A stretch of DNA of 64,000 bases. It comes from Gordonia jinghuaiqii (GTDB lineage Bacteria > Actinomycetota > Actinomycetes > Mycobacteriales > Mycobacteriaceae). A program made the translations under genes and the position numbers. Each line of letters opens with the position of its first letter. Positions within the stretch are counted from its first letter, which is position 1. The notes under the pieces are model-generated. The model saw only the letters and a list, made by a program, of their open reading frames with translations. It did not search any database and was not told the DNA's origin. Below are positions 1-8,010 of this stretch, piece by piece. Location of the stretch: positions 3,782,001 through 3,846,000 of the forward strand of contig NZ_CP059491.1 in assembly GCF_014041935.1 (NCBI RefSeq). The letters run 5' to 3'.

Positions 1-776
1 GCTACGTCGTCGCGCAGGGGCCCCGCCGAATGGAGACGTGGGGATCGAACCTCGTCCGCGGCATCGAGTACGGCCGCATCGAGGCGGCCGTACGCCCGGA
101 GGACACGCCGCGACGCGCGGACTGCGAACTGTTCTCGTCGGCCGTCTCAGGTGACCGTGTCGCGGTCATCGAGCGGTGTGCCGATGATCCGGGCTACCGG
201 CTGACCGTCCTCGGTGCGGTACTCGGCGACGACGAGCGGGTCGAAGAGTACGGGTCGACCCTCATCACCGGGGACACCAGTGGACCGCCGCCGGTCCTGG
301 TCGCGATGTCCCCGTCGGGGATCGCGGTCTACGACGGTGGCGCGAGTCCCGCCGAACCGCCGACGATCGGCGCCGAGAGCGGACCGGCCATCCGCCGTTT
401 TGACTCCGACGGCGTCGCCGCCGGCACAAACACCGTCGCCGGCGCCGCGACGCCTCCCCCGGGCAGCGTCCCGATCGCGGCCGACGGCATCGTGACGTAC
501 TGGACCGGCCGGGCGACGGTGGTGCTCGACGCCACGAGCCTCAAGCCGATCTACCAGGTGCCCGGCACCCTCGGCCCGGGCCAGGTGATGGCCGGTCAGC
601 TGCTGCTGCCGAGCGCGTCGGGGATCAGCGTGCGCGATGTCGCCACCGGTCGCGAGATCCGATCCATCCCGCTCACCCGGAGCGGGCCCGTGGAGTCGGT
701 GGTGAGCCTGCGCGTCATCGGCGACATCGTCGTCGAGCAGCGTGGCCCGACCATCGAGGCCTACGGCCCCGGCTGA
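1..776 (+). CDS. Rv3212-like beta-propeller-type protein, 5' truncated
   Basis: This reading frame is already open at base 3 and has no stop before it, so the gene starts outside the window; the internal ATG at 30 is not the real start. The visible 257 or so residues are rich in short beta-strand-like segments with Gly/Asp turns (for example MSPSGIAVYDG and ADGIVTYWTGRATVVLD), which suggests PQQ-like propeller blades. It resembles the conserved Ala/Val-rich mycobacterial protein Rv3212. No catalytic motif is visible and the function is unknown. It converges on the ParA gene with only 41 bp between the two stops. Confidence 0.7.
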   Translation, partial: YVVAQGPRRMETWGSNLVRGIEYGRIEAAVRPEDTPRRADCELFSSAVSGDRVAVIERCADDPGYRLTVLGAVLGDDERVEEYGSTLITGDTSGPPPVLVAMSPSGIAVYDGGASPAEPPTIGAESGPAIRRFDSDGVAAGTNTVAGAATPPPGSVPIAADGIVTYWTGRATVVLDATSLKPIYQVPGTLGPGQVMAGQLLLPSASGISVRDVATGREIRSIPLTRSGPVESVVSLRVIGDIVVEQRGPTIEAYGPG

Positions 777-817
777 GGCCCGCGTACCGCTCCCGGCCCC
801 GGGTGTCTCGAATGGAC

Positions 818-1606
818 TCAGGCGCCGAAGGTACGTACCGCTTCGCCGGCGTCCCAGTGCTTCCAGAGGTTCTCCGCGAGCTCGCGATAGGCGATGGCGC
901 CCTTGTTCTTGCGACCGCGCATCACCGATGTCCCGGAGGCGGACGCCTCGGCGAAGCGAACGGTGCGCGGGATCGGCGGATCCAGCACCGGGAGCTCGTA
1001 GCGGTCGGACACGTCGGCGAGGACGTCGCGGCTGTGGGTGGTCCGGGCGTCGAAGAGCGTGGCGACGGTACCGAGCATCGTGAGGTTCGGATTGGTGATC
1101 TGCTGGACCTCACGGACCGTGCGCAGCAACTGTCCGACGCCGCGGTGGGCCAGGGTCTCGCACTGCAGGGGCACGATGACCTCGTCGGCCGCGGTCAGCC
1201 CGTTGAGCGTGAGCACGCCCAGCGAGGGCGGGCAGTCGACGATGATGACGTCGAAATCCTCACCCACCTCGGCGAGCGCCCGCTTGAGCGCGTACTCGCG
1301 TCCCGGTCGCATCAGCAACAGGGCCTCGGCACCGGCGAGATCGATGGTGGCGGGTAGCAGGGTGACCTTGTCCTCGGTGTCGAGCAGGACGTCGGCGATC
1401 TCCGCGTCGCCCAGGAGCACGTCGTGGACCGAGGATTGCAGCTGGTCGGGATCGTGCCCGAGAGAGAAGGTCAGGCAGCCCTGGGGATCGAGGTCGACGA
1501 CGAGTACGGACACGTCGAGGTCGGCAAGGGCGGCCCCGAGGGACTCCACCGTGGTGGTCTTGGCGACCCCGCCCTTCTGATTGGCGATCGCGAGGATGCG
1601 GGTCAT
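818..1606 (-). CDS. ParA/Soj-family ATPase (Rv3213c-like)
   Basis: A 262-residue P-loop ATPase of the ParA/MinD class. The deviant Walker A motif KGGVAKTT lies at residues 11-18 with the signature lysine at 11. The A' strand DLDPQG is at 38-43 and the second aspartate motif VIIVDCPPSLG at 120-130. Such proteins bind ATP, dimerise and act on DNA or on polar cargo. No ParB gene is beside it, so this is an orphan copy and not a chromosome-partition operon. Its position next to an Rv3212-like gene matches Rv3213c of M. tuberculosis. A second orphan ParA lies at 21307-22194. Confidence 0.9.
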   Translation of the reverse strand: MTRILAIANQKGGVAKTTTVESLGAALADLDVSVLVVDLDPQGCLTFSLGHDPDQLQSSVHDVLLGDAEIADVLLDTEDKVTLLPATIDLAGAEALLLMRPGREYALKRALAEVGEDFDVIIVDCPPSLGVLTLNGLTAADEVIVPLQCETLAHRGVGQLLRTVREVQQITNPNLTMLGTVATLFDARTTHSRDVLADVSDRYELPVLDPPIPRTVRFAEASASGTSVMRGRKNKGAIAYRELAENLWKHWDAGEAVRTFGA

Positions 1607-1682
1607 GCGCCCTACTGTACGACCGGTTGCCCCGTGCTCGTCGGATAAGAGTCTGCTGGGGCCGCAGAGTCGCCGGCCGGGG

Positions 1683-2114
1683 TCAGCTCCCGGGTTCGGG
1701 TCCCTCGGCGAGCCACCGCACCGACGCCGGACTGAACAGCATCACCAGCGCGCCGAGCGCGACCAGCGCGAGTGGAACCGCGAGGGCCGACCACCCGCTG
1801 GTGAAGAGGTAGTAGGCGACCGGCAGCAGCAGGATCTGCGCCATCATGGCGATCGTGCGACCCCAGCGCCGCCCGGTGAGCAGCGCCAGGCCGCCGAGGA
1901 GGACACCTCCACCGATGATGGCGAACCAGGCCGCGGTTCCGTATCCGCTGATCGCGGCTTCCCGGTGGCCGGCGAGACCGCGGATCACCAGGATCACCGC
2001 GACCGTGACACCGAGCAGCCCTTCGGCGGTGGTGACGGCGCCGGCGATCTTGATCTGGCGGGGCGTCACCGACGGATCGGTGTCGACCTCGGGGCGGTCC
2101 TTCTCCGTGCTCAC
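1683..2114 (-). CDS. Small four-helix membrane protein (Rv3217c-like)
   Basis: A 143-residue protein from a GTG at 2114; the longer upstream frame has no better start and would overlap the divergent lipid-kinase gene. After a charged N-terminus of about 20 residues there are four hydrophobic segments, near 24-46, 60-80, 86-104 and 108-127, with a short acidic tail. It lacks recognisable catalytic motifs. By position, between ParA and the lipid kinase/whiB1 pair, it corresponds to the integral membrane protein Rv3217c. It is transcribed divergently from the kinase across about 100 bp, so the two promoters probably share this gap. Confidence 0.75.
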   Translation of the reverse strand: MSTEKDRPEVDTDPSVTPRQIKIAGAVTTAEGLLGVTVAVILVIRGLAGHREAAISGYGTAAWFAIIGGGVLLGGLALLTGRRWGRTIAMMAQILLLPVAYYLFTSGWSALAVPLALVALGALVMLFSPASVRWLAEGPEPGS

Positions 2115-2211
2115 CGGTCCAGGATATTTGGTGCCGGCGGGGTGACCCCGGCGGGTCCGGGTAGCGGTGCGATTACGCGCGGACCCGTCGGACCCCATAT
2201 CCTCGGGTGTC

Positions 2212-3171
2212 GTGCGCGTCATGCTCATCGTCAACCCCTTCGCCACCGCGACCAGTCCGGCGGGTCGCGATGCCCTGGCGCATACCCTCAGCGCACATTT
2301 CGACCTCGACGTCGAGCTCACCACCCACCGCGGGCACGCTTTCGAACTCGCGACCCGCGCGGCGGCCGAGGGTTTCGACACCGTCATCGTCCACGGCGGC
2401 GACGGTTCGGTGAACGAGGCCGCCAACGGACTGCTGGGCCCGCCGTCGGTCAGCGACCCCACCCGGCAGCGTCCGGCACTCGCCGTGATCCCGGGCGGCA
2501 GCGCCAACGTGTTCGCGCGGACGTTGGGTATCGACCCGGACCCGCTCCTGGCGACACAGCAGATCATCTCGCTGCTCGACGCGGGGCGGTGCCGTCGCAT
2601 CGGCCTCGGTCACACCGACGACCGGTGGTTCCTGTTCAACACCGGCATGGGCATGGACGCCGTGGTGGTGCATGCGATGGAGGACAAACGCCACGCCGGC
2701 AAGACCGCCACCCCGGCGCGCTACCTGTGGACCACCGTCACCAGCTTCCTCAAGCAGTCCGGCAGCTCGGCCACCTTCGACGTCGAGATCCCCGGACGCG
2801 ACCGGATCGTCGGCGCCCGTTTCGGTTTCGTGTCCAACACCAGCCCCTGGACGTATCTCGGCCCGCGGGAGATCCGCACCAACCCCGGCACCGCCTTCGA
2901 CACCGGGCTCGGGGTGTTCGTGGCCACCTCGACCGGTGTGCTGCGCAACCTGCCGCTGGCAACCCGGTTGCTGACACAGGCGAATCCCAAGGCACGCCAC
3001 CTCTTTCGCGACGACGACGTCGACGAGGTCCGCTTCGTCGCCGCCGAGCCCATCGACGTGCAGATGGACGGCGACTACATCGGGGCGTTCCGGGACATCC
3101 GTTTTCGGCACCGTCGCGACGCCCTCGCGGTCGTCGCACCGCCGGTGGAGATCACCGACATCACGACGTAA
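2212..3171 (+). CDS. Diacylglycerol/lipid kinase, DagK-LCB5 family (Rv3218-like)
   Basis: A 319-residue protein of the diacylglycerol-kinase catalytic family. The start is taken as GTG 2212, because the protein then begins VRVMLIVNPFATATSPAGRD like its relatives; GTG 2167 would add 15 unrelated residues. The nucleotide-binding motif GGDGSVNE is at 62-69, followed by IPGGSANVFARTLG. These enzymes phosphorylate a lipid hydroxyl with ATP at the membrane; the actual substrate cannot be read. The gene precedes whiB1 on the same strand, but 507 bp separate them, so whiB1 has its own promoter. Confidence 0.85.
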   Translation: MRVMLIVNPFATATSPAGRDALAHTLSAHFDLDVELTTHRGHAFELATRAAAEGFDTVIVHGGDGSVNEAANGLLGPPSVSDPTRQRPALAVIPGGSANVFARTLGIDPDPLLATQQIISLLDAGRCRRIGLGHTDDRWFLFNTGMGMDAVVVHAMEDKRHAGKTATPARYLWTTVTSFLKQSGSSATFDVEIPGRDRIVGARFGFVSNTSPWTYLGPREIRTNPGTAFDTGLGVFVATSTGVLRNLPLATRLLTQANPKARHLFRDDDVDEVRFVAAEPIDVQMDGDYIGAFRDIRFRHRRDALAVVAPPVEITDITT

Positions 3172-3678
3172 GGCAGCGCCGCGTCCGGCAGCGGTGAGGA
3201 ACGATTCGATCTGCAGTTACCAGCGCGGTACGCGGCCGGCCAGGATGCCGGCACCCACCGCTGCCGCGGTCAGCCGCCTGCGGTCCGGTTCCGGTGGTGT
3301 GGATCAACACCGTCGGCGCATGTGGCAAAAAATACTCCCGGCGTCTTTCCACGTCATGGCGATTTTCCGACCCTCAACAGGCGCGACCTGCGGAAACCCA
3401 TCGACAGCACCGCGGGGGAGCGAGTAGGCTACTACACGGGCATCGAACCTGCTGCCCACACCCCCCGCTGGGTGATCGAGGCCGAAGTGGTAGGGCCTGC
3501 GACGTGATGTTGCACACGTGTTAAGGCAAACCCATTGACTTCGGCCGAATTCGTGAAAGTATTCACAAGCAACAGCGCGGAAACATTTGGTGCGCCCGCG
3601 TGAACTAAGAGTTACATCCAACAATCATCAGCAAGTGAATCGAGTGGCGCGCGCGAGCGCGCCCGAAGGAGTAGAGGA
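3172..3678 (+). promoter_or_regulatory. Long whiB1 upstream region
   Basis: A 507-bp stretch without a credible gene; the small frames here have poor codon bias. The last 200 bp are visibly more AT-rich than the surroundings. It contains a possible -35 element TTGACT at 3535-3540, a CRP-type site at 3552-3567, a weaker CGTG...CACG palindrome at 3503-3518, and the whiB1 ribosome-binding site GAAGGAG at 3665-3671. In M. tuberculosis the whiB1 promoter is known to be controlled by the cAMP receptor protein (Rv3676), which fits this layout. Confidence 0.6.
3552..3567. promoter_or_regulatory. CRP-type operator in the whiB1 promoter
   Basis: The sequence reads CGTGA-N6-TCACA, one base off the CRP consensus TGTGA-N6-TCACA, and sits inside a perfect 5-4-5 inverted repeat GTGAA/TTCAC. 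It lies just downstream of a TTGACT box, so a protein bound here would touch or overlap the core promoter. The assignment to a cAMP-responsive CRP regulator is inferred from known mycobacterial whiB1 control. Confidence 0.6.
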
Positions 3679-3933
3679 ATGGACTGGCGTCACAAGGCCA
3701 TCTGTCGCGACGAGGATCCGGAGCTGTTCTTCCCTGTGGGAACCAGCGGCCCGGCCATCGCCCAGGTCGCCGACGCGAAGCTCGTCTGTGCACGGTGCCC
3801 CGTCACCGCCGACTGCCTGTCATGGGCTCTCGAGTCCGGCCAGGACGCAGGCGTCTGGGGCGGCATGAGCGAGGACGAGCGACGCGCACTCAAGCGCCGT
3901 ACCGCACGTACGCGCACCCGGAGCAGCGTCTAG
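3679..3933 (+). CDS. whiB1: WhiB1 iron-sulfur transcription factor
   Basis: An 84-residue WhiB-family protein, the expected length for WhiB1. The four cluster-ligating cysteines are C9, C37, C40 and C46 (a CxxC plus two outlying cysteines), followed by the turn motif GVWGG at 58-62 and a basic DNA-binding tail KRRTARTRTR. WhiB1 carries a 4Fe-4S cluster that reacts with nitric oxide and binds the principal sigma factor to modulate transcription; it is essential in mycobacteria. A clear ribosome-binding site GAAGGAG ends 7 nt before the ATG. A bidirectional terminator follows the stop. Confidence 0.97.
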   Translation: MDWRHKAICRDEDPELFFPVGTSGPAIAQVADAKLVCARCPVTADCLSWALESGQDAGVWGGMSEDERRALKRRTARTRTRSSV

Positions 3934-3961
3934 CCCTCGGCAGTCGCCACATCCGGATTCG

Positions 3962-3989
3962 AAAAAGCCCGGCTACGGCCGGGTTTTTT
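3962..3989. terminator. Bidirectional intrinsic terminator after whiB1
   Basis: A stem CCCGGC/GCCGGG with a TACG tetraloop (3968-3983) is flanked by five A on the left and six T on the right, so it can stop transcription from whiB1 and also from pdtaS arriving on the other strand. Confidence 0.88.
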
Positions 3990-4056
3990 CGTGCGCAAAA
4001 GACATTGTGCGACAGGCATTTTCGTCGACACCCGACATCGACCGACGCCCGCGGGG

Positions 4057-5562
4057 TCAGGATCGCAGCGGGATGACCACTGCCACTTCGGTACCGGGAC
4101 CGTCGGGATTGGCGTGGATGTCGAGTTCGCCCGCGAGTTCGATCGACACGAGCGTCTTGACGATCTGCAGCCCGAGATGATCCGAGGTGGCGAGGTCGAA
4201 GTGTTCAGGAAGTCCGATACCGTTGTCGCGAACCGCAATTCGCAGGTCGCGCACGTCACGCTCGGCGATGACCGCGATCTCGGCGTCGGCGGGTGGGTCG
4301 CCGTCGAAGCCGTGCTCGATCGCGTTCTGGATGAGCTCGGTGAGGACCATCACCAGCGGCATCGCCAGTTCCGCGGTCAGCACCCCGAGACGATCGCGAT
4401 GACGGACCGTCACCCGCGCCTCCCCCGACGCGACGTCGACCAGGATCGGGACGAGACGATCGACGACCTCGTCGAGGTCGACCTCCTCGTCGACACTGCC
4501 CGACAGCAGTTCGTGCACCAGCGCGATGGAGGCCACCCGGCGCACGGCCTCGTTGAGGGCTTCGCGGGCGTCGGTGTTGGAGGTGCGCCGGGCCTGCAAC
4601 CGCAGCAGCGCCGACACCGACTGCAGGTTGTTCTTGACCCGATGGTGGATCTCGCGGATCGTGGCGTCCTTGCTGATCAATGCACGGTCGCGCCGCTTGA
4701 CCTCGGTGACGTCGCGGATGAGGACAACCGCACCCGACACCGTTCCGCGCGGACGCAGCGGAACCGCCCGGATCAGTGCGGTCGCGCGTCGTGCGTCGGC
4801 CTCGACACGCATGCCGATGTCCCGGTAGGGCCCGGTGGGGATCTCGATCAGGCCGGCCGCCGTGTCGAGCATGAGCGCGACTTCGTCGGCCTCGAACGGC
4901 TCGGTGATGAGTTGCTTGACCACATCGGACAGGCGCGTGTGGTTGAGCTCGGCGGTCCAGCCCATGCGATGGAAGGCCGACAGCGCGTTGGGGCTGGTGT
5001 AGGTGACCGTGCCGGCGCCGTCGAGCCGGACGAACCCGTCGCCGGCGCGCGGCGTCGACAGTCCTCTCGGGTTGCCCTCCTCGTGCGGGAAGGTGCCGTC
5101 GGCGACCATCTGACACAGATCGTCGGCCGAGTCCTGGTAGGCGAGCTCCAGCGGCGAGGGCAGGCGCGGGTGGGTGAGGTCGACGGCTCGGGTGAGAACC
5201 GCGATGACCGAGCCCTCGAACCCGACGGGGACGGCTTCCTGGCGCATCGCCGTCGCGCCGAACCAGGTCGGGTCCTCGTCGCGCAGAATACGTTCGGAGC
5301 TGAAGGCACGGAGAACCTGCGGATGGACCGTCGTGTCGATGACGCGGCCGACCTCGTCGGTCGGGAAGACCGTCGACGCCGTGTTGGGTCGGCACTGCGC
5401 CACCGTGACGACGGCACCGCTGTCGGTACGTACCGACAGCAGGAAGTCGGCGAAGGACAGGTCCGCGAGCAGCTGCCACTCGGCGACGAGGCGTTGCAGG
5501 TGTGCCGCGGCCGAGTCGGAGAGCGTCGTGTGCTCGGCCAGGAGATCGGAGAGGGTCGACAT
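4057..5562 (-). CDS. pdtaS: Sensor histidine kinase PdtaS
   Basis: A 501-residue soluble histidine kinase matching PdtaS (Rv3220c). The N-terminal part (about 1-150) fits a GAF-like sensor, about 170-290 fits a PAS domain, and the HisKA_2 box IREIHHRVKNNLQ at 302-314 carries the phospho-acceptor histidine pair H306/H307. A HATPase follows, with NAIEHGF and a DNGIGLP G-box. No membrane segment is present, so it is cytosolic. In mycobacteria it phosphorylates PdtaR, an ANTAR-domain RNA-binding regulator encoded elsewhere; no response regulator is adjacent here. A 15-bp tandem repeat separates it from the biotinylated-protein gene. Confidence 0.95.
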   Translation of the reverse strand: MSTLSDLLAEHTTLSDSAAAHLQRLVAEWQLLADLSFADFLLSVRTDSGAVVTVAQCRPNTASTVFPTDEVGRVIDTTVHPQVLRAFSSERILRDEDPTWFGATAMRQEAVPVGFEGSVIAVLTRAVDLTHPRLPSPLELAYQDSADDLCQMVADGTFPHEEGNPRGLSTPRAGDGFVRLDGAGTVTYTSPNALSAFHRMGWTAELNHTRLSDVVKQLITEPFEADEVALMLDTAAGLIEIPTGPYRDIGMRVEADARRATALIRAVPLRPRGTVSGAVVLIRDVTEVKRRDRALISKDATIREIHHRVKNNLQSVSALLRLQARRTSNTDAREALNEAVRRVASIALVHELLSGSVDEEVDLDEVVDRLVPILVDVASGEARVTVRHRDRLGVLTAELAMPLVMVLTELIQNAIEHGFDGDPPADAEIAVIAERDVRDLRIAVRDNGIGLPEHFDLATSDHLGLQIVKTLVSIELAGELDIHANPDGPGTEVAVVIPLRS

Positions 5563-5577
5563 TCAGGTCAACGTGGC

Positions 5578-5617
5578 AGTCGGGGGCATGGGAGTCGGGG
5601 GCATGGGAGTCGGGGGC
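5578..5617. repeat. 15-bp tandem repeat, 2.7 copies
   Basis: The unit atgggagtcgggggc is repeated perfectly at 5588-5602 and 5603-5617, preceded by a 10-bp partial copy at 5578-5587. It fills most of the gap between the end of the biotinylated-protein gene and the start of pdtaS. It is one of several short period-15 or period-18 arrays in this window. Confidence 0.9.
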
Positions 5618-5627
5618 CGACGATGCG

Positions 5628-5843
5628 CTATTCGAAGACGGCGATGATGTCGCCGGCCTGGATGACGTCGCCGACCTCGACCTTGACCTCGGCGATGGTG
5701 CCCGGCTCCTCGGCGAGGACCGGGATCTCCATCTTCATCGACTCGAGCAGCACCAGGGTGTCGCCGACCTCGATCTGCTGCCCCGCGGCGGCGCGCACTT
5801 CGAGGACACTCGCGACGATCTCTGCGACAACGTCTTCTGCCAT
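5628..5843 (-). CDS. Single-domain biotinylated protein (TB7.3-like)
   Basis: A 71-residue protein consisting only of a biotinyl/lipoyl hammerhead domain. The biotin-attachment motif ESMKME is at 34-39 with the modified lysine at 37; the ME flank is typical of biotin, not lipoate. It matches the mycobacterial protein TB7.3 (Rv3221c) in length and position beside pdtaS and rshA. No carboxylase subunit is encoded nearby, so its acceptor role is unknown; it may serve as a free biotin carrier for an acyl-CoA carboxylase made elsewhere. It is co-directional with and upstream of pdtaS. Confidence 0.92.
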   Translation of the reverse strand: MAEDVVAEIVASVLEVRAAAGQQIEVGDTLVLLESMKMEIPVLAEEPGTIAEVKVEVGDVIQAGDIIAVFE

Positions 5844-6024
5844 GCACCTAAGTTAGCCCACATCCTCGCGACGGAGGATCGGGTCCCGACCGGGTGATGG
5901 CCAGCCGATTTTTGTCCCGTGGCAGAATGCCTGAGACACTGTTATGTCCCGGTCCCGCGGGATGTGCAGTCACAACGGGCCTGTCAGGAGACGACGCCCG
6001 CCCCCGCAATGAAGGAGATGCGTC

Positions 6025-6099
6025 ATGGGAAAGCGCGGACGCAAGAAGCGTGCTCGTAAGAAGAACGCTGCCAACCACGGCAAGCGCCCCAACGCCTGA
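6025..6099 (+). CDS. Ribosomal protein bL37, 24 residues
   Basis: A tiny gene encoding MGKRGRKKRARKKN followed by AANHGKRPNA. The Lys/Arg-rich start and the ANHGKRP end are those of bL37, a 24-residue actinobacterial large-subunit protein found in mycobacterial 70S structures. The ribosome-binding site GAAGGAG at 6011-6017 is strong and well spaced, and a strong intrinsic terminator follows at 6143-6177, so it is a stand-alone transcription unit. It runs opposite to its neighbours. It is short enough to be missed by ordinary gene finders. In cells it sits in the 50S subunit near the 23S rRNA. Confidence 0.92.
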   Translation: MGKRGRKKRARKKNAANHGKRPNA

Positions 6100-6142
6100 T
6101 CCTCGCCTCGCGGCGGATCAGACGAGCGAGAACAAGAAAAAC

Positions 6143-6177
6143 GCCCGGGTACGGCCATCTGGCCGCCCGGGCTTTTT
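6143..6177 (+). terminator. Intrinsic terminator after bL37
   Basis: The outer stem GCCCGGG/CCCGGGC encloses an inner CGGCC/GGCCG stem with an ATCT loop, and is followed by five T. An A-rich run lies just upstream, so it may also stop rshA transcription coming from the other strand. Confidence 0.9.
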
Positions 6178-6207
6178 CATGCGCGCATCCCCCGCGCGCG
6201 TCGGATC

Positions 6208-6525
6208 TCAGCGATCGGTCTCGGTGGTGTCCTGCACGGCATTTTCCTGCACGGTGGTCTCGTGCACGATGACGGTCTTGCGGATCTCGATCCGCAGCCG
6301 GTCACGGAGGCCCTGGGGTGCCTGGTCGCCGCCGCATTTGCGGTTCACGAGCGCCTTGAGCTGCTGCTCGATGCCGTAGTGGGCCAGGCACGAGGGGCAA
6401 CTGTCGAGATGCCCCTGGAGGCGCTCGCGGGCGTTCTGGTCACACTCGTTGTCGAGCAGGAGCCAGACGTCGGCGATCACCGCCGAGCAGTCGAGCCGGG
6501 TGAGTTCGGGATCGATGTCTGTCAT
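6208..6525 (-). CDS. rshA: Anti-sigma factor RshA
   Basis: A 105-residue zinc-type anti-sigma factor of the RsrA/RshA family. The redox motif HLDSCPSC gives H39, C43 and C46, and upstream C13 and C28 can complete the metal site; C64 lies beyond. Under reducing conditions such proteins hold SigH inactive, and disulfide formation releases it. Its ATG overlaps the sigH stop by 4 nt (ATGA), so the pair is translationally coupled at near 1:1 ratio. The C-terminal 25 residues are acidic and Thr/Glu-rich and look disordered. Confidence 0.95.
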   Translation of the reverse strand: MTDIDPELTRLDCSAVIADVWLLLDNECDQNARERLQGHLDSCPSCLAHYGIEQQLKALVNRKCGGDQAPQGLRDRLRIEIRKTVIVHETTVQENAVQDTTETDR

Positions 6526-7316
6526 CGGACCACCTCCGCACCCGAGGCGCGGGCCGACCGGTTGAAGCCGCGTTCGCGGGCGACGTCGGCGAGCAGCTCA
6601 CGCAGCTGCCGGCGGCCGCGGTGCAGGCGGGACATGACGGTTCCGATGGGGGTGTCCATGATCTCGGCGATCTCCTTGTACGGCAGGCCTTCCACATCGG
6701 CGTAGTACACGGCCATCCGGAAATCCTCGGGAAGCTCTTGCAGTGCCGCCTTGATCTCGTCGTCGGGCAGCGTGTCGAGCGCCTCGATCTCCGCCGACCG
6801 CAACCCCTGCGAGGTGTGTTCGGCGGTGGCGGCGATCTGCCAGTCGGAGATCTCGTCGGTGGGGTACTGCGCGGGCTGTCGCTGTTTCTTGCGGTAGCCG
6901 TTGATGTAGGTGTTGGTCAGGATCCGGTAGAGCCAGGCCTTGAGGTTGGTGCCCTCCCGGAACGACGCGAAGGCGGTGAACGCCTTGATGTAGGTCTCCT
7001 GGACGAGGTCCTCGGCATCGGCCGGATTGCGGGTCATGCGCAGCGCGGCACCGTACATCTGGTCGAGCAGTGGCAATGCGTCACGCTCGAACCGCTCGGT
7101 CAGCTGCTCGGGGCTCTCGTTCGGGTCGGCGCGTCGAGGCGCCTTGGTCTCGGCGCCCGGTGACTCGTCGCCGGCTGGCCTGGCTTCGGACACTACGATT
7201 CCTTCGATGAGAGGTGTCATGGGAACGTTGCCGGTCAAGCCTACCGATCCCGGCCCGAGCGAGAGGGTCCTCGGTTCGATGCGGTCCGGCAGCTCCAGTA
7301 CGGCCGATGCGCCCAT
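6522..7316 (-). CDS. sigH: Oxidative/heat-stress sigma factor SigH
   Basis: A 264-residue ECF sigma factor of the SigH/SigR group. The conserved body starts near residue 75 with [20 protein letters not shown] (region 2) and runs through [16 protein letters not shown] to region 4 ([20 protein letters not shown], then [15 protein letters not shown]). The ATG at 7316 has a purine-rich GAAGGTGAG before it, which supports this start and gives an N-terminal extension of about 50 residues over the 216-residue M. tuberculosis protein; an alternative ATG is at 7220. A perfect SigH-type promoter at 7371-7400 makes the gene autoregulated. It drives thioredoxin and protease stress genes in mycobacteria. 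Confidence 0.96.
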   Translation of the reverse strand: MGASAVLELPDRIEPRTLSLGPGSVGLTGNVPMTPLIEGIVVSEARPAGDESPGAETKAPRRADPNESPEQLTERFERDALPLLDQMYGAALRMTRNPADAEDLVQETYIKAFTAFASFREGTNLKAWLYRILTNTYINGYRKKQRQPAQYPTDEISDWQIAATAEHTSQGLRSAEIEALDTLPDDEIKAALQELPEDFRMAVYYADVEGLPYKEIAEIMDTPIGTVMSRLHRGRRQLRELLADVARERGFNRSARASGAEVVR

Positions 7317-7370
7317 GCGTGTCTCACCTTCTTCGCGGTATGTCCTGTGTCTTCATTCGTCGCAACCAGT

Positions 7371-7400
7371 CACAACAGAGCCCGGCCGGTCATTTGTTCC
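7371..7400 (-). promoter_or_regulatory. SigH autopromoter
   Basis: Read on the minus strand this is GGAACA, then exactly 18 nt, then GTTGTG, a textbook SigH/SigR promoter (GGAAY-N18-GTT). Transcription would begin roughly 50 nt before the sigH ATG at 7316, which also supports that start over the internal one. Confidence 0.88.
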
Positions 7401-7477
7401 CCCCGCGCCCGGCCGGGTCGATCCAGCGGGTCCGCATTCGGCGTAGACCCGGCAGTCCCGAGCAGGAGGTAACGACC

Positions 7478-7972
7478 ATGGCCGCCACCCCGGCGATCGC
7501 CGCACTCGAACGCGCGGAGATCTCGCACACCGTCCACCGCTACGACCACGATCCCAGGTCGGAGGCCTACGGCGCCGAGGCCGTCGAGGCGCTGGCCGAT
7601 ACCCTCGGGGTCCGCGGCGAACAGATCTTCAAGACGCTCGTCATCGAACTCTCCGGCGGTGACCGCCCCGGTCTGGCTGTCGCCGTGGTGCCGGTTCCGG
7701 CGAAACTCTCGCTCAAGGCGGCAGCCGCGGCCCTCGGCGCGTCGAAGGCCAAGATGGCCGAGGCCAAGGCCGTCACCCGGACGACCGGCTACGTCCTGGG
7801 CGGGGTCTCCCCGGTCGGTCAGCGGTCGAGTCTGCCGACCGTCATCGATTCCTCGGCGATGGGGTTCGACACGGTGCTGTGCAGCGCGGGCAAGCGCGGA
7901 CTGGAGATTGCGCTCGCACCGGCCGACCTCGCCGCCGTCACCGAGGCCGTGTTCGCCGACATCGCCGTGTGA
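7478..7972 (+). CDS. YbaK/EbsC-family aminoacyl-tRNA deacylase
   Basis: A 164-residue protein of the YbaK/ProX editing family, typically clearing Cys-tRNA(Pro). The conserved motifs are IFKTLV near 49-54, the AVVPVPAKLSLK stretch and the GYVLGGVSPVGQR stretch with its glycine-rich binding loop, followed by DTVLCSAGKRGLEI. The start is ATG 7478, preceded by GGAGGTAA. It is divergent from sigH, and its promoter region overlaps the SigH promoter zone. In M. tuberculosis the equivalent position holds Rv3224A/B, annotated as a split form; here the gene is intact. Confidence 0.88.
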   Translation: MAATPAIAALERAEISHTVHRYDHDPRSEAYGAEAVEALADTLGVRGEQIFKTLVIELSGGDRPGLAVAVVPVPAKLSLKAAAAALGASKAKMAEAKAVTRTTGYVLGGVSPVGQRSSLPTVIDSSAMGFDTVLCSAGKRGLEIALAPADLAAVTEAVFADIAV

Positions 7973-8010
7973 GGCTCACCCGCGGCTCGTCCTAGGGCAG
8001 CATGGACACC

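Noticed and set aside
3304..3624. 106-residue minus-strand frame in the whiB1 upstream region
   Set aside because: Poor codon bias, no ribosome-binding site, and it overlaps the likely whiB1 promoter and CRP site.
3991..5856. 621-residue plus-strand open frame opposite pdtaS
   Set aside because: It is the antisense shadow of pdtaS and the biotinylated-protein gene; composition is Arg/Asp/Gly-rich with no domain.
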